Under the pieces are notes generated by a model. It was not told the origin of the DNA and ran no database searches. It saw only the letters and a program-made list of their open reading frames with translations. DNA of 56,130 bases from Candidatus Methanimicrococcus odontotermitis. GTDB taxonomy: Archaea > Halobacteriota > Methanosarcinia > Methanosarcinales > Methanosarcinaceae. The stretch spans positions 1-56,130 of the forward strand of contig JAITUZ010000029.1 in NCBI GenBank assembly GCA_031286065.1, given 5' to 3'. Shown here one piece after another: positions 13,522-23,577 of this stretch. A program made the position numbers and the translations under genes. Position 1 is the stretch's first letter. Every line of letters starts with the position of its first letter.

Positions 13522-14676
13522 TCAATTCATATAAACGACTTTTGTAGAAACATACTCGGGATTGAAATTGTCGCCGTAAACGACGCATGTAAAGCGCGTA
13601 TAGTTTTGCCGCGGCATCCGGACCGTATATTCCGCCCAGGCCGAACCGTCGTCCGCCAGCGTTCCAAGAACGATCTCACTGCTTTGAGACCAAACGCGCG
13701 TCATGTCAAACGGTTCGGATTCAGCCATAATGACAACCGTGACATTTTGACCGGAAGTCGGACCGGCATTTATCACATCGCAGCGGATTTTATAGTTAAC
13801 GTGCGTCCAATCATTGTCAACATAATCCGCCCGAAGACGAATGCCCATGGCGGGTGTCGGATCCATCGGATACACTTTCGACGGCGCGTTTATGAATTGA
13901 GCCGGAAGTTCTCCGATTTCGAAGTCCGGCGCCGTCGTTTCAACATAATAATATCGGCTGCCGTCATGTTCATAATACGCGCCGGTCAAGTCTTCGCTTC
14001 CTTTAACGCCCAGCGCCATGTGTCCGGGAAGCTCGATCAAAACAACGCCGTATCCCATTTCAAGCAGAAGCGCCGCCGCCAAAATCGAACTGTCTTCACA
14101 GTCGCCGCCGTCAACAAGCGTTTCGATAGGATAGCGCGGATATTCATCATATCCCGTGGTCACGCTGTCGGAAGTGTAGGGCATCGCCTGAACAAAAGCG
14201 ATAATGTTCTGAACGTTTTGGTCATCCGTAAAATTATATTTCTCCCCCTGTTCTTTGAACACATTGATCATCTGTTCCAAAAAAAGCCGGTCATCTTCAG
14301 TCAGCGCGTAATGGTCAATGTCCACCGCCGCATGCGATTTGTTTCTGTAAAAATCATAATGGTCCGCCGGAATCTTTACTTCAGCGGATTGGTCGTACCC
14401 GCCGAAAGTCCACGAATATGTCCGCACATACATATCTTCTGATGAATAATTCAGGCGGCTTTCATCAGCGGATGTCAGTGAAGACGGCGTTTCCGTCTCT
14501 TCATACACGGGTTCGGGAACCGAAGGAACATCAATTGGAATATTTGAGTCTTCCGAAGGCGAATAAAAATAAACGCCGCAGACAACTCCGGCAGCGATCA
14601 ATGCGGCCGAAACGATTGCAAAAGCAATAAAACACGCGCTTAGAAATCTGACAATACCGCGCGCGTCCCGAACCAT
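13522..14676 (-). CDS. Membrane-anchored transglutaminase-like protein
   Basis: A 384-residue exported protein. One N-terminal membrane span (residues about 10-35) is followed by a proline/threonine-rich linker and a transglutaminase-like cysteine-peptidase core. The core has Cys in DGGDCEDSSILAAALL, His in LPGHMALGV and the last triad residue near YYVETTAPD. The C-terminal part is a beta-rich domain (NVTVVIMAESEPFDM). GGTGA precedes ATG 14676. The protein at 19605-20756 is a paralogue with the same order of domains. The substrate is unknown; cell-surface protein processing is likely. Confidence 0.75.
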   Translation of the reverse strand: MVRDARGIVRFLSACFIAFAIVSAALIAAGVVCGVYFYSPSEDSNIPIDVPSVPEPVYEETETPSSLTSADESRLNYSSEDMYVRTYSWTFGGYDQSAEVKIPADHYDFYRNKSHAAVDIDHYALTEDDRLFLEQMINVFKEQGEKYNFTDDQNVQNIIAFVQAMPYTSDSVTTGYDEYPRYPIETLVDGGDCEDSSILAAALLLEMGYGVVLIELPGHMALGVKGSEDLTGAYYEHDGSRYYYVETTAPDFEIGELPAQFINAPSKVYPMDPTPAMGIRLRADYVDNDWTHVNYKIRCDVINAGPTSGQNVTVVIMAESEPFDMTRVWSQSSEIVLGTLADDGSAWAEYTVRMPRQNYTRFTCVVYGDNFNPEYVSTKVVYMN

Positions 14677-14945
14677 ATCTTTCACCTGAACTCATCTGTT
14701 AAAGCTTGATTGATAATACTCATTTAATAAAATCACTTTGATAGAACTTTTCTGAAAAAAACTTCCTGATGGCTGAAAAGAAAGTTCAAATAATACACGA
14801 AACGAGCTCTGCCGATTCAGCGTTAAAACCACAGTTCAGATGTCATAATTCAAATTGTATGATAAATTGTATAAATATTCTTCGCAGAAGCAGCAATTGA
14901 TTTTAAAAGATTTTAAAAATACGAATCATATATTAAGGCGATAAT

Positions 14946-16034
14946 ATGAAAAAAATCAAGTTTGCGTCCTTTTTATTAATTGCTTTATGTTTAACCGCAT
15001 CCGGTTACGGCATTTACAGCATTTCAAAAAATGAACCCCCTAACGCCGCAATAAATGAATCGATTTATTTTGAAACGGATGGTTTGATGCCCGATTACAC
15101 CCTCGGAGAAATAATAGACAGTTCTGACATTATTATTGTAGGAACAACCATTACCGATTCAAGTTATTGGAATACTGAAAATAAAGAAAAACCGGACTTA
15201 TCTGAAAAAGAGATTCTTCAAAGCGAATATAACATATTTACAGATTATACTATCAAAATTGAAAATTCGTTGAAAGGAAAAATGCAGAATAAAGAAATTA
15301 CCCTGACCGTCTCCGGCGGAACAGTAAACAACGATACCGTTTATGATAAAACAGCCCCTGTTTTTAAAGAAGGGGGGAGCTGTTTGTTATTTCTGACGAA
15401 AAATGATGACGGCAGTTATTACTTGAACACGCTTCAAGGGTATTTGACATCGGCTGACGGAAAAAATTACAGCAATTTTAAATACAGTTTCTCTTTAGAG
15501 GATTTGAAAGCAATGATTGAGCTCCCGGAGGATGAACTGAAGAAATATATCGCGGCTGCCAAATATGAGTATGTGTTTGCCGCGGAAATTAAAGAATCCG
15601 AAGAGGGAAATGAAAAATTAGACAGTTTGGGAATTCCCTATCAAATCTATACGGCAGAGATCATTGATGAAATGAAAGGCGGTGACATGCCTTCAAGCAT
15701 TCAGCTGATCCAATTCGGCGGATATTACACGAAAGAACAGCTCTATGAGAGAGAAGAGCTGAGCGAAGACGCGTATCAGCCGAATTTATCAGAGATTCAG
15801 CAAAACGAATTCGGATACTATGAGCCTTCTTTTTGGGACCCGGAAAATTCACCCTTGACGGTTGGAGAAGCGTATATCATCACGGCGGAAAAAAATGACG
15901 CGTATGAAGAGTATTGGACGGAATACATCATTTGGGGATATGACAAACAATTAAAAATCGAAAATGAGAATGACATCAAAGAGTATGAACAGATTTTGAA
16001 AAAATCGGGAACATATGAATTGAGCCGGGCTTGA
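14946..16034 (+). CDS. Exported protein of unknown function, 362 aa
   Basis: An N-terminal signal or anchor (KFASFLLIALCLTASGYGIY, residues 5-24) leads into an acidic, soluble protein. Internal stretches such as SDIIIVGTTI, KIENSLKGKM and GGSCLLFLTKNDDGSYYLN repeat in weaker form later in the protein (EYVFAAEI, IDEMKGGDM, GEAYIITAEKND), so it seems to hold two copies of one beta-rich domain. No enzyme motif is seen. It stands alone, divergent from the transglutaminase-like gene. The upstream 269 bp are AT-rich and hold no gene. Confidence 0.6.
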   Translation: MKKIKFASFLLIALCLTASGYGIYSISKNEPPNAAINESIYFETDGLMPDYTLGEIIDSSDIIIVGTTITDSSYWNTENKEKPDLSEKEILQSEYNIFTDYTIKIENSLKGKMQNKEITLTVSGGTVNNDTVYDKTAPVFKEGGSCLLFLTKNDDGSYYLNTLQGYLTSADGKNYSNFKYSFSLEDLKAMIELPEDELKKYIAAAKYEYVFAAEIKESEEGNEKLDSLGIPYQIYTAEIIDEMKGGDMPSSIQLIQFGGYYTKEQLYEREELSEDAYQPNLSEIQQNEFGYYEPSFWDPENSPLTVGEAYIITAEKNDAYEEYWTEYIIWGYDKQLKIENENDIKEYEQILKKSGTYELSRA

Positions 16035-16160
16035 ATTGAGCAGGACATATGAATGACTTCTGCCGCCGGATAATTTTATTTAAGGGGCATGGATTTGAAC
16101 GCCTGATATTTCAGTGTTCTTATCATGCTCCTCTAAAAATAAGAAAAGGAGTTAAACGAA

Positions 16161-17792
16161 TCAATTTCTTGATTTTTTATTCTCGATTCTTTTCGTCGCG
16201 TAATCTTTGTTGGAGCGGGAATCTTTGCCGCCGCCGTATTTTTTGCCGCCTTTGCCGGAATCGGCGCCGCTTTTGTATTTGCCGCCGTTGCTGCCGCCTT
16301 TACGGTCATTGAATTTGCCGCCTTCCTTTTTGCCTTTGTAGCCGCCGCGCTCGTCCCTGTCGCTTTTTCGGTCGCCGCCGTCATTGTTTTTGGCGCCGTA
16401 TCTTCCTTTTTTACCGCTGTCGCTTGTGAATCGCTGTTTGGGGATTTGGGAAAACATTTCGTCAATGATTTTATCATCGGCGCGCGGAAGAATCCGGTTT
16501 TCATAAGCTCTTTTTAAAAGACAGGCGACGACATCTTCGGCGCTTCTCTCTTCTGTTATCAGCGCTTGGGCAAATTCTCTGAAAGGTTCGGCTTCTTCGG
16601 TGTGAACAAATTCCGAGTTGATTGCCAGCGACAAGTCATGATATAATTTGCTGCGCTTCATGGCCGCCACTTGGTCGGCATTCGGAAGCTCGACACGGCG
16701 GACATCGGCGTTTGCCAGCTTTTTGATGAAAGCGAATTTTCTGAAGTCGGCCGGTGTCAGAAGTGTAATAGCGGTGCCGTTTTTTCCGGCGCGGCCGGTC
16801 CTGCCGATTCTGTGCGTATAAGACTCGGGGTCCTGCGGAATGTCATAATTGACGACATGTGTCAGTTCGCTGACATCAATGCCTCTGGCGGCGACATCGG
16901 TCGCAACCAAAATTCTCAATTTCTGTTTTCTGAAGCGGTCCATAATGCGGATGCGCTGTTCCTGCAAAATGTCGCCGTGAATGACGTCGGCGTCATAGCC
17001 GCGTTCTTCCAGTTTCTGGACGACGTCATCCGATGTGTCTTTTCTGGCGCAGAAAACCAAACCGTAGAAGTCCGGGTCGGAATCAATGACACGGCAGAGC
17101 GCTTCAAATTTCAGTGCCGCAGGAACATCAATGGAAAGCTGTTCAATCAAAACATCTTCCTTGATTTTTTCAACGGAAACCATCTCGTATTGCCCCATAT
17201 ACTTCTTCGCGATTCCGAGAATCGGCTTTGGCATCGTTGCCGAGAAACAGAGCATGCGTTTGTCATCGCCGGTGTGCTGAATAATTTCTTTGATGTCGTC
17301 AATAAAACCCATATTCAGCATTTCATCCGCTTCGTCCAAAACAAAATAAGAGATATGGGACAGATCCAAGCGTTTCCTGTGGATCAGATCAATGATGCGA
17401 CCGGGCGTTCCGACAACGATGTCAGCCCCTGCTGCAAGCGCTCTCAGCTGAATCGGGATCGGCTGGCCGCCGAATACGGGGACGATGTTTAAATCTTTGA
17501 TGCCGCCAAAAGAGGATATTTCATCACAGACCTGGATTGCGAGTTCGCGTGTCGGCGTTAAAATGATGGCCTGAACGCGGCCTGTTTTTTCCGTGATATT
17601 TTGAATAATCGGAACGCCGAAGGCGGCTGTTTTGCCGGATCCTGTCTGCGCCTGGCCGATGATGTTGCAGTCGCCGCTTAAAAAAAGCGGAATGGTTTGA
17701 ATCTGAATCGGTGTCGGATTTTCATATCCTTTTAAAAGGAGAGATTGAATAATTCTGTCTGATATACCGAGGTCTTGGAATGTTGCTGTCAT
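16161..17792 (-). CDS. DEAD-box RNA helicase
   Basis: A 543-residue ATP-dependent RNA helicase for RNA unwinding, ribosome assembly or mRNA turnover. Motifs in order: Q motif (GYENPTPIQIQTIP), I (AQTGSGKT), Ia (PTRELAIQ), II (VLDEADEM), III (SATMP), IV (LVFCARKD), V (ATDVAARGID), VI (HRIGRTGRAG). A tail of about 110 residues is rich in Gly/Lys/Arg/Asp (GGKYKSGADSGKGGKKYGGG), giving non-specific RNA binding. ATG 17792 with GGTGA upstream is preferred; the ORF to 17915 is unlikely to be translated. Confidence 0.93.
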   Translation of the reverse strand: MTATFQDLGISDRIIQSLLLKGYENPTPIQIQTIPLFLSGDCNIIGQAQTGSGKTAAFGVPIIQNITEKTGRVQAIILTPTRELAIQVCDEISSFGGIKDLNIVPVFGGQPIPIQLRALAAGADIVVGTPGRIIDLIHRKRLDLSHISYFVLDEADEMLNMGFIDDIKEIIQHTGDDKRMLCFSATMPKPILGIAKKYMGQYEMVSVEKIKEDVLIEQLSIDVPAALKFEALCRVIDSDPDFYGLVFCARKDTSDDVVQKLEERGYDADVIHGDILQEQRIRIMDRFRKQKLRILVATDVAARGIDVSELTHVVNYDIPQDPESYTHRIGRTGRAGKNGTAITLLTPADFRKFAFIKKLANADVRRVELPNADQVAAMKRSKLYHDLSLAINSEFVHTEEAEPFREFAQALITEERSAEDVVACLLKRAYENRILPRADDKIIDEMFSQIPKQRFTSDSGKKGRYGAKNNDGGDRKSDRDERGGYKGKKEGGKFNDRKGGSNGGKYKSGADSGKGGKKYGGGKDSRSNKDYATKRIENKKSRN

Positions 17793-18313
17793 AGTAATCA
17801 CCAAATTGTGAACAAAAACAACGTCCTGAAAAAACCTGTTTAATGCTTCAAAGAGACCGACTCGTCCGGCCATTCCGAACGGAAAAAGGCGCTCATGACA
17901 ATAAATACAAATCATTGCGCCGGCAGCTGCTGAAAAATTAATCGGTTCAGCAAATCAATAACACGATTGAAGAACAGGGTAAAACGCTGTTTCTGAGGCG
18001 GCCGTTTGAGTAAAACAAAGATAAAAATGTAATCGGATTACGATACGGATTCTCTCTCACTGTTTTCAGGAAACACGGCCGAAATTTCCGGAGTTATCCT
18101 CTTGAATATGAATCGAATGCGTCGTAACACATCGGAGAGAATCGAACCGGATAAGATTTCATAAAACTGTATCCTGCTATAAGAATCTTTCTCATCCTTT
18201 TCGGCTTTTTGAGTGAAAAGCCGCCTTTTAAACGGCCGGCGCAATAAAGACTTTATCCGTTCGGCGCATTTCGTTCTCTTATCTGTGAAAACAAGAAACC
18301 GGAGTTTTTTAAA
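17793..18313. other. Intergenic region between divergent helicase and reductase genes
   Basis: These 520 bp hold promoters for two divergent genes. I see no coding frame with a ribosome site and no tRNA-like or repeat structure. Long open frames here are shadows that run into the reductase gene. Confidence 0.5.
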
Positions 18314-19579
18314 ATGCTGTTTCCGTTCCTTCAAAAAAACTATGATGTCGTCGTTGTCGGCGCAGGGCCTGCCGGATCGGCCGCCGCCAAATATGCGGCT
18401 CGCGGGGGCGCGGATGTTTTGGTTATCGACCGTAAAAAAGAAATCGGCTCTCCTGTCCAATGCGCCGGATTTCTCCCAAACGCATCCGAAATCGAAAATT
18501 TGATTCCCGGTTTGGTTTTGCCCGAGGATCTTAAAAAGATACCTCCGGCCTGCATTCTCGCCGAAACGTCGAAACAAAGGATTTACAGTCCGGATTTGCA
18601 GGTCAAAGAGTTCGATGTGAACGGATTCGTTTTAGACCGCCGTCTTTTTGACACGGCGCTGGCGGAACAAGCCGCTGCTGAAGGCGCTCAGCTTCTGTGC
18701 GGAACCGCCGTCAAGTCCGTCCGGTCCGATTCTGACAAACACACGCTTCATCTGAACAGCGTTTTCGGACAAGCGGAGATTACGGCGAAAGTCATCATCG
18801 GCGCGGACGGTCCGAGTTCTTTAATCGGAAAAACATTCGGATTATGCCGCGGCGCAGAAACGGTCAAATCCGGCAATGCGGGCATCTCGTCTCCTGTGTT
18901 AAATGCGGGTTATGAACGAGGCGTCGGATTCGAATATAAAATGACGGGCGTAGATATTGATTCCAAATCATTGGAAATGTTTTTCGGAAACGAATACGTT
19001 CCCGGCGGATATATTTGGATTTTTCCCGAAGGAGACGGAAAAGCCAATGTCGGCATCGGTCTCAGGCATTCTCTCCTTACGGAAAAAAGATCCGCCCGTG
19101 ATTATTTAAATCATTTTATTCGGGAACATCCGATTGCCGCTGAAAAATTAAAAGGCGGAAAAATCACGTCCGTCATCGCCGGTGTCATTCCGGCAGACGG
19201 TGCTCCCGAAAAGACGGCGACGGATTCCGTGATGGTTGCGGGCGACGCTGCCGGACACGTGATGGCGACCAACGGCGGCGGCATTCCGTTCGCGGTCACG
19301 GCCGGCAAAATCGCCGGAGAAGTTGCCGCAGAAGCCGTGTCGGATGAAAAATGCGGCCGGAAATTATCAACGGCGGCTTATGAGCAGCTGTGGCGCGGCG
19401 AATTCGGAGAAGCTTTGGAGTCTTCCGTTCAGGCAAGAAAGCTGATGGATAAATTTTTCACGTCGGACAAGCGAATGAATGCGGCGTTTAAATTCCTGCC
19501 GGCGGACAAATTCAAAGAAATGCAATGCGGAAACATTCCGCACGCTGTTAAAATCGGATTGGATCTGCTGCTGAAATGA
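18314..19579 (+). CDS. Geranylgeranyl reductase family flavoprotein
   Basis: A 421-residue FAD enzyme that saturates the prenyl chains of archaeal ether lipids (digeranylgeranylglycerophospholipid reductase). The dinucleotide fold is DVVVVGAGPAGSAAAKYAA (residues 11-29). The family motif PVQCAGFLP follows ERKKEIG-like DRKKEIGS, then the GADGPSSLIGK motif (about 158-168), the substrate motif PGGYIWIFP and the second FAD motif VAGDAAGHVMATNGGGI. Length and motif order are those of archaeal GGR. It is transcribed alone. Confidence 0.9.
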   Translation: MLFPFLQKNYDVVVVGAGPAGSAAAKYAARGGADVLVIDRKKEIGSPVQCAGFLPNASEIENLIPGLVLPEDLKKIPPACILAETSKQRIYSPDLQVKEFDVNGFVLDRRLFDTALAEQAAAEGAQLLCGTAVKSVRSDSDKHTLHLNSVFGQAEITAKVIIGADGPSSLIGKTFGLCRGAETVKSGNAGISSPVLNAGYERGVGFEYKMTGVDIDSKSLEMFFGNEYVPGGYIWIFPEGDGKANVGIGLRHSLLTEKRSARDYLNHFIREHPIAAEKLKGGKITSVIAGVIPADGAPEKTATDSVMVAGDAAGHVMATNGGGIPFAVTAGKIAGEVAAEAVSDEKCGRKLSTAAYEQLWRGEFGEALESSVQARKLMDKFFTSDKRMNAAFKFLPADKFKEMQCGNIPHAVKIGLDLLLK

Positions 19580-19604
19580 GGCACGTTGTCTTTTTTGCGG
19601 ATCA

Positions 19605-20756
19605 TCAGCGGTCTTTGAAATTGAAATAAAAACCGCCGGCTTTGATGGGGTCCATATTTTCCCCTTCGATATAATACGTTATGACGCCGTTTTCTTTCGG
19701 CGCTTTTATGTCGGCTTCTATGTCGATGCTGCTGTCTTCCTGAATCATTCCGAGCGGAATCAGCTGATCCGGAACATAAGTGCCGGACGCGTCTTTTAAT
19801 TCGGTCACGGCGCGAAGACTTATATTTTTTCCATGTCCTGCGCCTGTATTTTCTATAACCGCTTGAAGCGTATATTTATACGACCCGTCCATTGAGCCGT
19901 TCATGAATTGGCTCGTTTTGGCGGACAAAACAGGTTTTTGAATGATCGGGAAAATCTCCAAAAGGGTCGGATCAATCTTCTCGGAAATTATGCCGACAAC
20001 GGTTTCGCCGTCCGTGACGCCCGCGTAATAATAAACTGTTCCGTTATGCGAATAAGACTGCCCCGATAAATTTCCGTCATCTTTCAGCCCGAGCGCCATG
20101 TGGTCTTTCATCAGAATTAAAACGCAGTCAATATCCAGTTCATAAAAAACAGCCGCCGCCAATACGGCGCGGTCTTCGCAGTCGCCGCCTTCGACAAGCG
20201 TTTCAACAGGATAGCGGGGATATTCGGCAAAGCCCGTGGTTTCCGAATCATATGTATACGGAATCGTGTGAACAAAAGAAATCACGTTCAATGCGATTTC
20301 TGTGTCTGAATATTTGTTCTGCCGGCCGTGCGCGCCAAAAGAATCCGCCAATTTTCGAATGACCTCACGGTCATATTCGGAAACGGCATACTGCGCATAA
20401 TCCTGGCGGACATGAGATCGGTTTTTATAGTATCCGACCAGCTCCTGAGGAATTTCGGCGCGGTGAGAATAAGCTTGCTCATCATAAAACCATGTGTAAG
20501 TGATGTCATATGTTTCGCTTGTTTTGGAGACATTGAACCGTTCCGGCATTTCCTTGTTTGAAATCGACGGATAAACCAACACGATCCCGTCGTTTGATTC
20601 TGTCAAATCCCGAAAAATATAGGTCGCCGTTTTTTTAACCCCCTCCGCCGGAACATAATGAAATAATACTGCCGAAACGAGAACGAGACAAACGGCCATA
20701 AATGCGAAAAATTTAAGATGATTCAAAATCAGTTGTTTAGAAATCACAGGAACCAA
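19605..20756 (-). CDS. Membrane-anchored transglutaminase-like protein (paralogue)
   Basis: Same plan as the protein at 13522-14676: an N-terminal span (HLKFFAFMAVCLVLVSAVLF), then a transglutaminase-like core with Cys in EGGDCEDRAVLAAAVF, His in MKDHMALGL and a matching tail YYYAGVT, then a beta-rich C-terminal domain. Shared stretches such as SETTGFAEYPRYPVETLVEG show clear paralogy. The start is TTG 20756 or GTG 20747; no strong ribosome site decides it. It faces outward from the cell and its substrate is unknown. Confidence 0.72.
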   Translation of the reverse strand: MVPVISKQLILNHLKFFAFMAVCLVLVSAVLFHYVPAEGVKKTATYIFRDLTESNDGIVLVYPSISNKEMPERFNVSKTSETYDITYTWFYDEQAYSHRAEIPQELVGYYKNRSHVRQDYAQYAVSEYDREVIRKLADSFGAHGRQNKYSDTEIALNVISFVHTIPYTYDSETTGFAEYPRYPVETLVEGGDCEDRAVLAAAVFYELDIDCVLILMKDHMALGLKDDGNLSGQSYSHNGTVYYYAGVTDGETVVGIISEKIDPTLLEIFPIIQKPVLSAKTSQFMNGSMDGSYKYTLQAVIENTGAGHGKNISLRAVTELKDASGTYVPDQLIPLGMIQEDSSIDIEADIKAPKENGVITYYIEGENMDPIKAGGFYFNFKDR

Positions 20757-20824
20757 TATAATATTACTGTATGCGTCTATTTAATGATTCCTGATATATC
20801 TTCTGACAGTTCGAGGATACGGCT

Positions 20825-21364
20825 TTATTCAATCAGTTCGCTTGAGGAAACAAGCGGGACCAACTCAACGCCGAGCTCTTTCAAAGCGGCGGCGGCTCCG
20901 GACTCGCGGTCAACGATCGTGATAACTTTGCGTATGTCGGCCCCGTCTTCTTGAAGAGCGGCAATCGCCTTTTTAACAGAACCGCCGCTGGTGGTCACAT
21001 CTTCCATTAATATAATTTCTTTTCCCGCGTCCGGCACGCCGACATAACGGCTTTTTGTTCCGTATTCTTTTGCCGCTTTCCGAATAATCAAAAGCGGGCA
21101 CTGTGTTGACAATGAAACGGCGGTCGCGATCGGAACGCCGCCGAGCTCAACGCCGCCGATGATGATTTCAGAGGCCGGCGTATCGGTGACGGACGGCAGA
21201 AGACACGCGATGTGATCCGCGATGATTTTCAAAGTTTTGGGGTCGGTACTCGCCTTTTTGATGTCGATGTAAAAATTGCTTTTCTGTCCCGACGCCAGCG
21301 TAAAATCGCCGAATCGAATGGCGTCGCAGTCTTTTAATGCTTGGATGATTTCAGAATTGTCCAT
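20825..21364 (-). CDS. pyrE: Orotate phosphoribosyltransferase
   Basis: Converts orotate and PRPP to OMP in pyrimidine synthesis. The 179-residue protein has the family start (IQALKDCDAIRFGDFTLASG), the loop KKASTDPKT, and the PRPP motif IILMEDVTTSGGSVKKAIA (about 114-132). ATG 21364 is preferred; a GTG at 21394 would overlap the carS stop. It is co-transcribed with carS, which lies just upstream. Confidence 0.93.
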   Translation of the reverse strand: MDNSEIIQALKDCDAIRFGDFTLASGQKSNFYIDIKKASTDPKTLKIIADHIACLLPSVTDTPASEIIIGGVELGGVPIATAVSLSTQCPLLIIRKAAKEYGTKSRYVGVPDAGKEIILMEDVTTSGGSVKKAIAALQEDGADIRKVITIVDRESGAAAALKELGVELVPLVSSSELIE

Positions 21365-21387
21365 AATGATCCTATTCGTTTTGAGAT

Positions 21388-21978
21388 TTACCACGGTTCG
21401 TTTTTGATTTTGAGCAAGTATCCCGCAATATTCGTTCCCACGTGGAGAACGGGCGTCATAATCAGAATGACGATGAACGTCAGTCCGTCCAGCGTGCCCG
21501 TCAGCCAGCCGAAAGACGTGAACGCCGTCAGCAGAAAAGCGCCGGCTAGAAAATCGTATTGGTCGGCAATCGGCAGCGCTTGTCCTCTCTGAAGTCCGAG
21601 ACGGCGCTTTAAGAAACTGAAAGCCATATCGCCTAAAAGCGCGCCGACGGCAAGAGACAGAATGGCAGCGGCGGCAGATAAGTCAAACGCGCCGGAGATG
21701 CCGGAAGAACTGAATCCGGGAAGCGTGATCCCGAAAAAATGAAAACCGCGGGAAAGGAGAAAAATTTCGGCGCAGCCGGTTATAAATCCGAGAAAAGTTC
21801 CGGCAAAGAACCCGCGCCATGTTTTCCCGTCGCCTAAAATGCGGCGCCCGTCTTTTAAGTTCTTTCCCCCGTCAATCGGTTTCCCGCCGCCGAAAACCGC
21901 CGCGAAAGAGTTCGGCAGATACGCCGGAAGCATGACCCATAAGCCGACAACAACGGCCGTGATGATTTCAATCAGCAT
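21388..21978 (-). CDS. carS: CDP-archaeol synthase
   Basis: Membrane enzyme that activates digeranylgeranylglyceryl phosphate with CTP for polar-lipid synthesis. The 196-residue DUF46 protein has the N-terminal LPAYLPNSFAAVFGGGKPID motif, GDGKTWRGFFAG (about 50-61) and the C-terminal GALLGDMAFSFLKRRLG and LPIADQYDFLAGA motifs, with four to five membrane spans. It precedes pyrE in a two-gene operon. Confidence 0.93.
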   Translation of the reverse strand: MLIEIITAVVVGLWVMLPAYLPNSFAAVFGGGKPIDGGKNLKDGRRILGDGKTWRGFFAGTFLGFITGCAEIFLLSRGFHFFGITLPGFSSSGISGAFDLSAAAAILSLAVGALLGDMAFSFLKRRLGLQRGQALPIADQYDFLAGAFLLTAFTSFGWLTGTLDGLTFIVILIMTPVLHVGTNIAGYLLKIKNEPW

Positions 21979-22219
21979 GTTTTACAATCCCTTTTTCAGA
22001 TGAATTAATTAAAGAAATATTTTTTCATATTTTATATCTGTCGCGGCAAAAGTGAGAAGCCCGAATTCAAATTATAAAACAGTTTATGAATATAATTAAT
22101 TTGCTAAAATTTCGATTTATTTAAATAATTAAACGAAATTAATTGCCACGTTCACAGACCCGATATTTCAAATCATAAAAAAATATTCGGTGTGGATCGG
22201 AGTGGTGTAAAATGAGTCA

Positions 22220-22666
22220 ATGCATCTGAAAACTCATTTTATTTCAGAGGGCCTTTCATCCGATGCGACAGGTGGTCAGTTGATTGAGTTAGAAGTCAAA
22301 ATCTTAGATGAAAACGATTTGGTTTTTGTCTCGGATTTAAGGAACTTGGGCATACAACGAAATGTCGCGCTGACATTAGTGTATTTGTTAAATGTAAAAG
22401 CAGCGTCATCGCGTGAAATTGAGATTGGGACAAGTCTCCGCCAGCCGGAGATCAGCACCGTCCTCAATTTTATGATTGGCAACAATTGGCTTGACAGCCG
22501 GATGGTACGAGTGAACAAAAAAGGACGGCCTTTGAAAATTTATTCCTTGTGCGTTCCGATGGAAGTCATTTACGGCTTCTATGAATCAAAAGCGCATCGG
22601 GATTATGAGGAATCCGTCTCTAAAATAAATCAGCTTAAAGAACTGATTCAAAAAAATGACAAATAA
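22220..22666 (+). CDS. Archaeal winged-helix transcriptional regulator
   Basis: A 148-residue predicted regulator of the archaeal ArsR/TrmB-like type. The central winged helix is seen in NVALTLVYLLNVKAASSREI, EIGTSLRQPEISTVLNFMI and the wing RMVRVNKKGRPLKIYSL, followed by a C-terminal helix for dimerisation (YEESVSKINQLKELIQK). No metal-binding cysteines are present. It is a single gene converging on the methyltransferase gene. Its targets are unknown. Confidence 0.75.
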   Translation: MHLKTHFISEGLSSDATGGQLIELEVKILDENDLVFVSDLRNLGIQRNVALTLVYLLNVKAASSREIEIGTSLRQPEISTVLNFMIGNNWLDSRMVRVNKKGRPLKIYSLCVPMEVIYGFYESKAHRDYEESVSKINQLKELIQKNDK

Positions 22667-22672
22667 AGTTGT

Positions 22673-22742
22673 GATAAAAAGAGGATTTTTTTTGGTTTAT
22701 TTCAAAAAACTTTAAATTTTTGAAGAAAAGCCTCTTTTTATC
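22673..22742. terminator. Inverted repeat between convergent genes
   Basis: A perfect 12-bp inverted pair (GATAAAAAGAGG at 22673-22684, CCTCTTTTTATC at 22731-22742) with a 46-base AT-rich loop lies between the regulator and the methyltransferase genes. Runs of T occur on both strands, so it could end transcription in both directions. Confidence 0.6.
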
Positions 22743-22770
22743 ATTTCTCTTATTTTTTAAATTTTATTTT

Positions 22771-23577
22771 TTAATCTTCTTCTCCCTCAAAAACCATATC
22801 CGTTATATCGATTCCGTCTGTGCCGAGTTCTTCTGACAAATCATATTCGACACCGTCGTCGTCCGTATAAGCCGCGCCAAAGAAACCGCCGGCCGTTTTT
22901 TTGCGGGCGATAATATATATTTCTTGTCTGTCAGGCTCAATGACTTCTTCAACCGCGTATCCGATCTCTTCAATTTTTCGAAGCACGGCGGATTTGGACC
23001 GATTTTTCGGGATCTTGATCACTTGAAGGAGGCGGCCGCCTTCTTTTAAAAGGGGAGACATTCGGCTCAAAGCGGAAACGGAGTCTGCCGGCTCAAGTGT
23101 CATATCGTTAAGCAGAATGTCAAAAAGGCCGTTTTCGGAGGTTTCTTCGGTCGCCACGTTTTCAAGCGGGACCGTAAAAACATCCGCGAACATGACGCTG
23201 ATATTCTCGTTTTCAAACGCCAGTTTCCCGAGTTCCGTCCGGAAATCTTTTGAAAATTCGATCCCGTGAATATGGCCGGAAGTTCCAATCTGTTCGCCGG
23301 CAAACATCAGAAAACCGCCGGCGCTGGAGCCTAAATCTAAAACATGATCGCCTTCTTCAAAAAGAGGAAACCGCTCATGAATTGATTTTATTTTAAAATA
23401 ACCGCGCGGCATATCCATTCCTTCTTCAACTTCCACGGTATCGCCGATGGTAATATTTTTTGAAGGTTTCATGCAGACCGCACCGTTTAATTTGACTTTT
23501 CCCTCTTCGACCGCTCTTTTTGAACGGCCGAGGGATTTGAAAAAGCCGGTCTCTACCAAATAACTGTCAAGTCTCAT
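22771..23577 (-). CDS. TlyA-like S4/FtsJ rRNA methyltransferase
   Basis: A 268-residue protein with an N-terminal S4 RNA-binding domain (MRLDSYLVETGFFKSLGRSK, residues 1-20, and VKLNGAVCMKPS) fused to a Rossmann methyltransferase. SAM motif I is VLDLGSSAGGFLMFA. The catalytic region includes DILLNDMTLEP and LLQVIKIPKN, where Lys-Asp-Lys of the 2'-O-methyltransferase set can be seen. The likely substrate is rRNA. An acidic tail (EYDLSEELGTDGIDITDM) is unusual. ATG 23577 is preferred over the upstream frame to 23673. Confidence 0.8.
   Translation of the reverse strand: MRLDSYLVETGFFKSLGRSKRAVEEGKVKLNGAVCMKPSKNITIGDTVEVEEGMDMPRGYFKIKSIHERFPLFEEGDHVLDLGSSAGGFLMFAGEQIGTSGHIHGIEFSKDFRTELGKLAFENENISVMFADVFTVPLENVATEETSENGLFDILLNDMTLEPADSVSALSRMSPLLKEGGRLLQVIKIPKNRSKSAVLRKIEEIGYAVEEVIEPDRQEIYIIARKKTAGGFFGAAYTDDDGVEYDLSEELGTDGIDITDMVFEGEED

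Noticed and set aside
16671-17492. 273-codon plus-strand ORF
   Set aside because: It is antisense to the DEAD-box helicase motifs and has no ribosome site; the same holds for 13606-14442 and 26133-26891.
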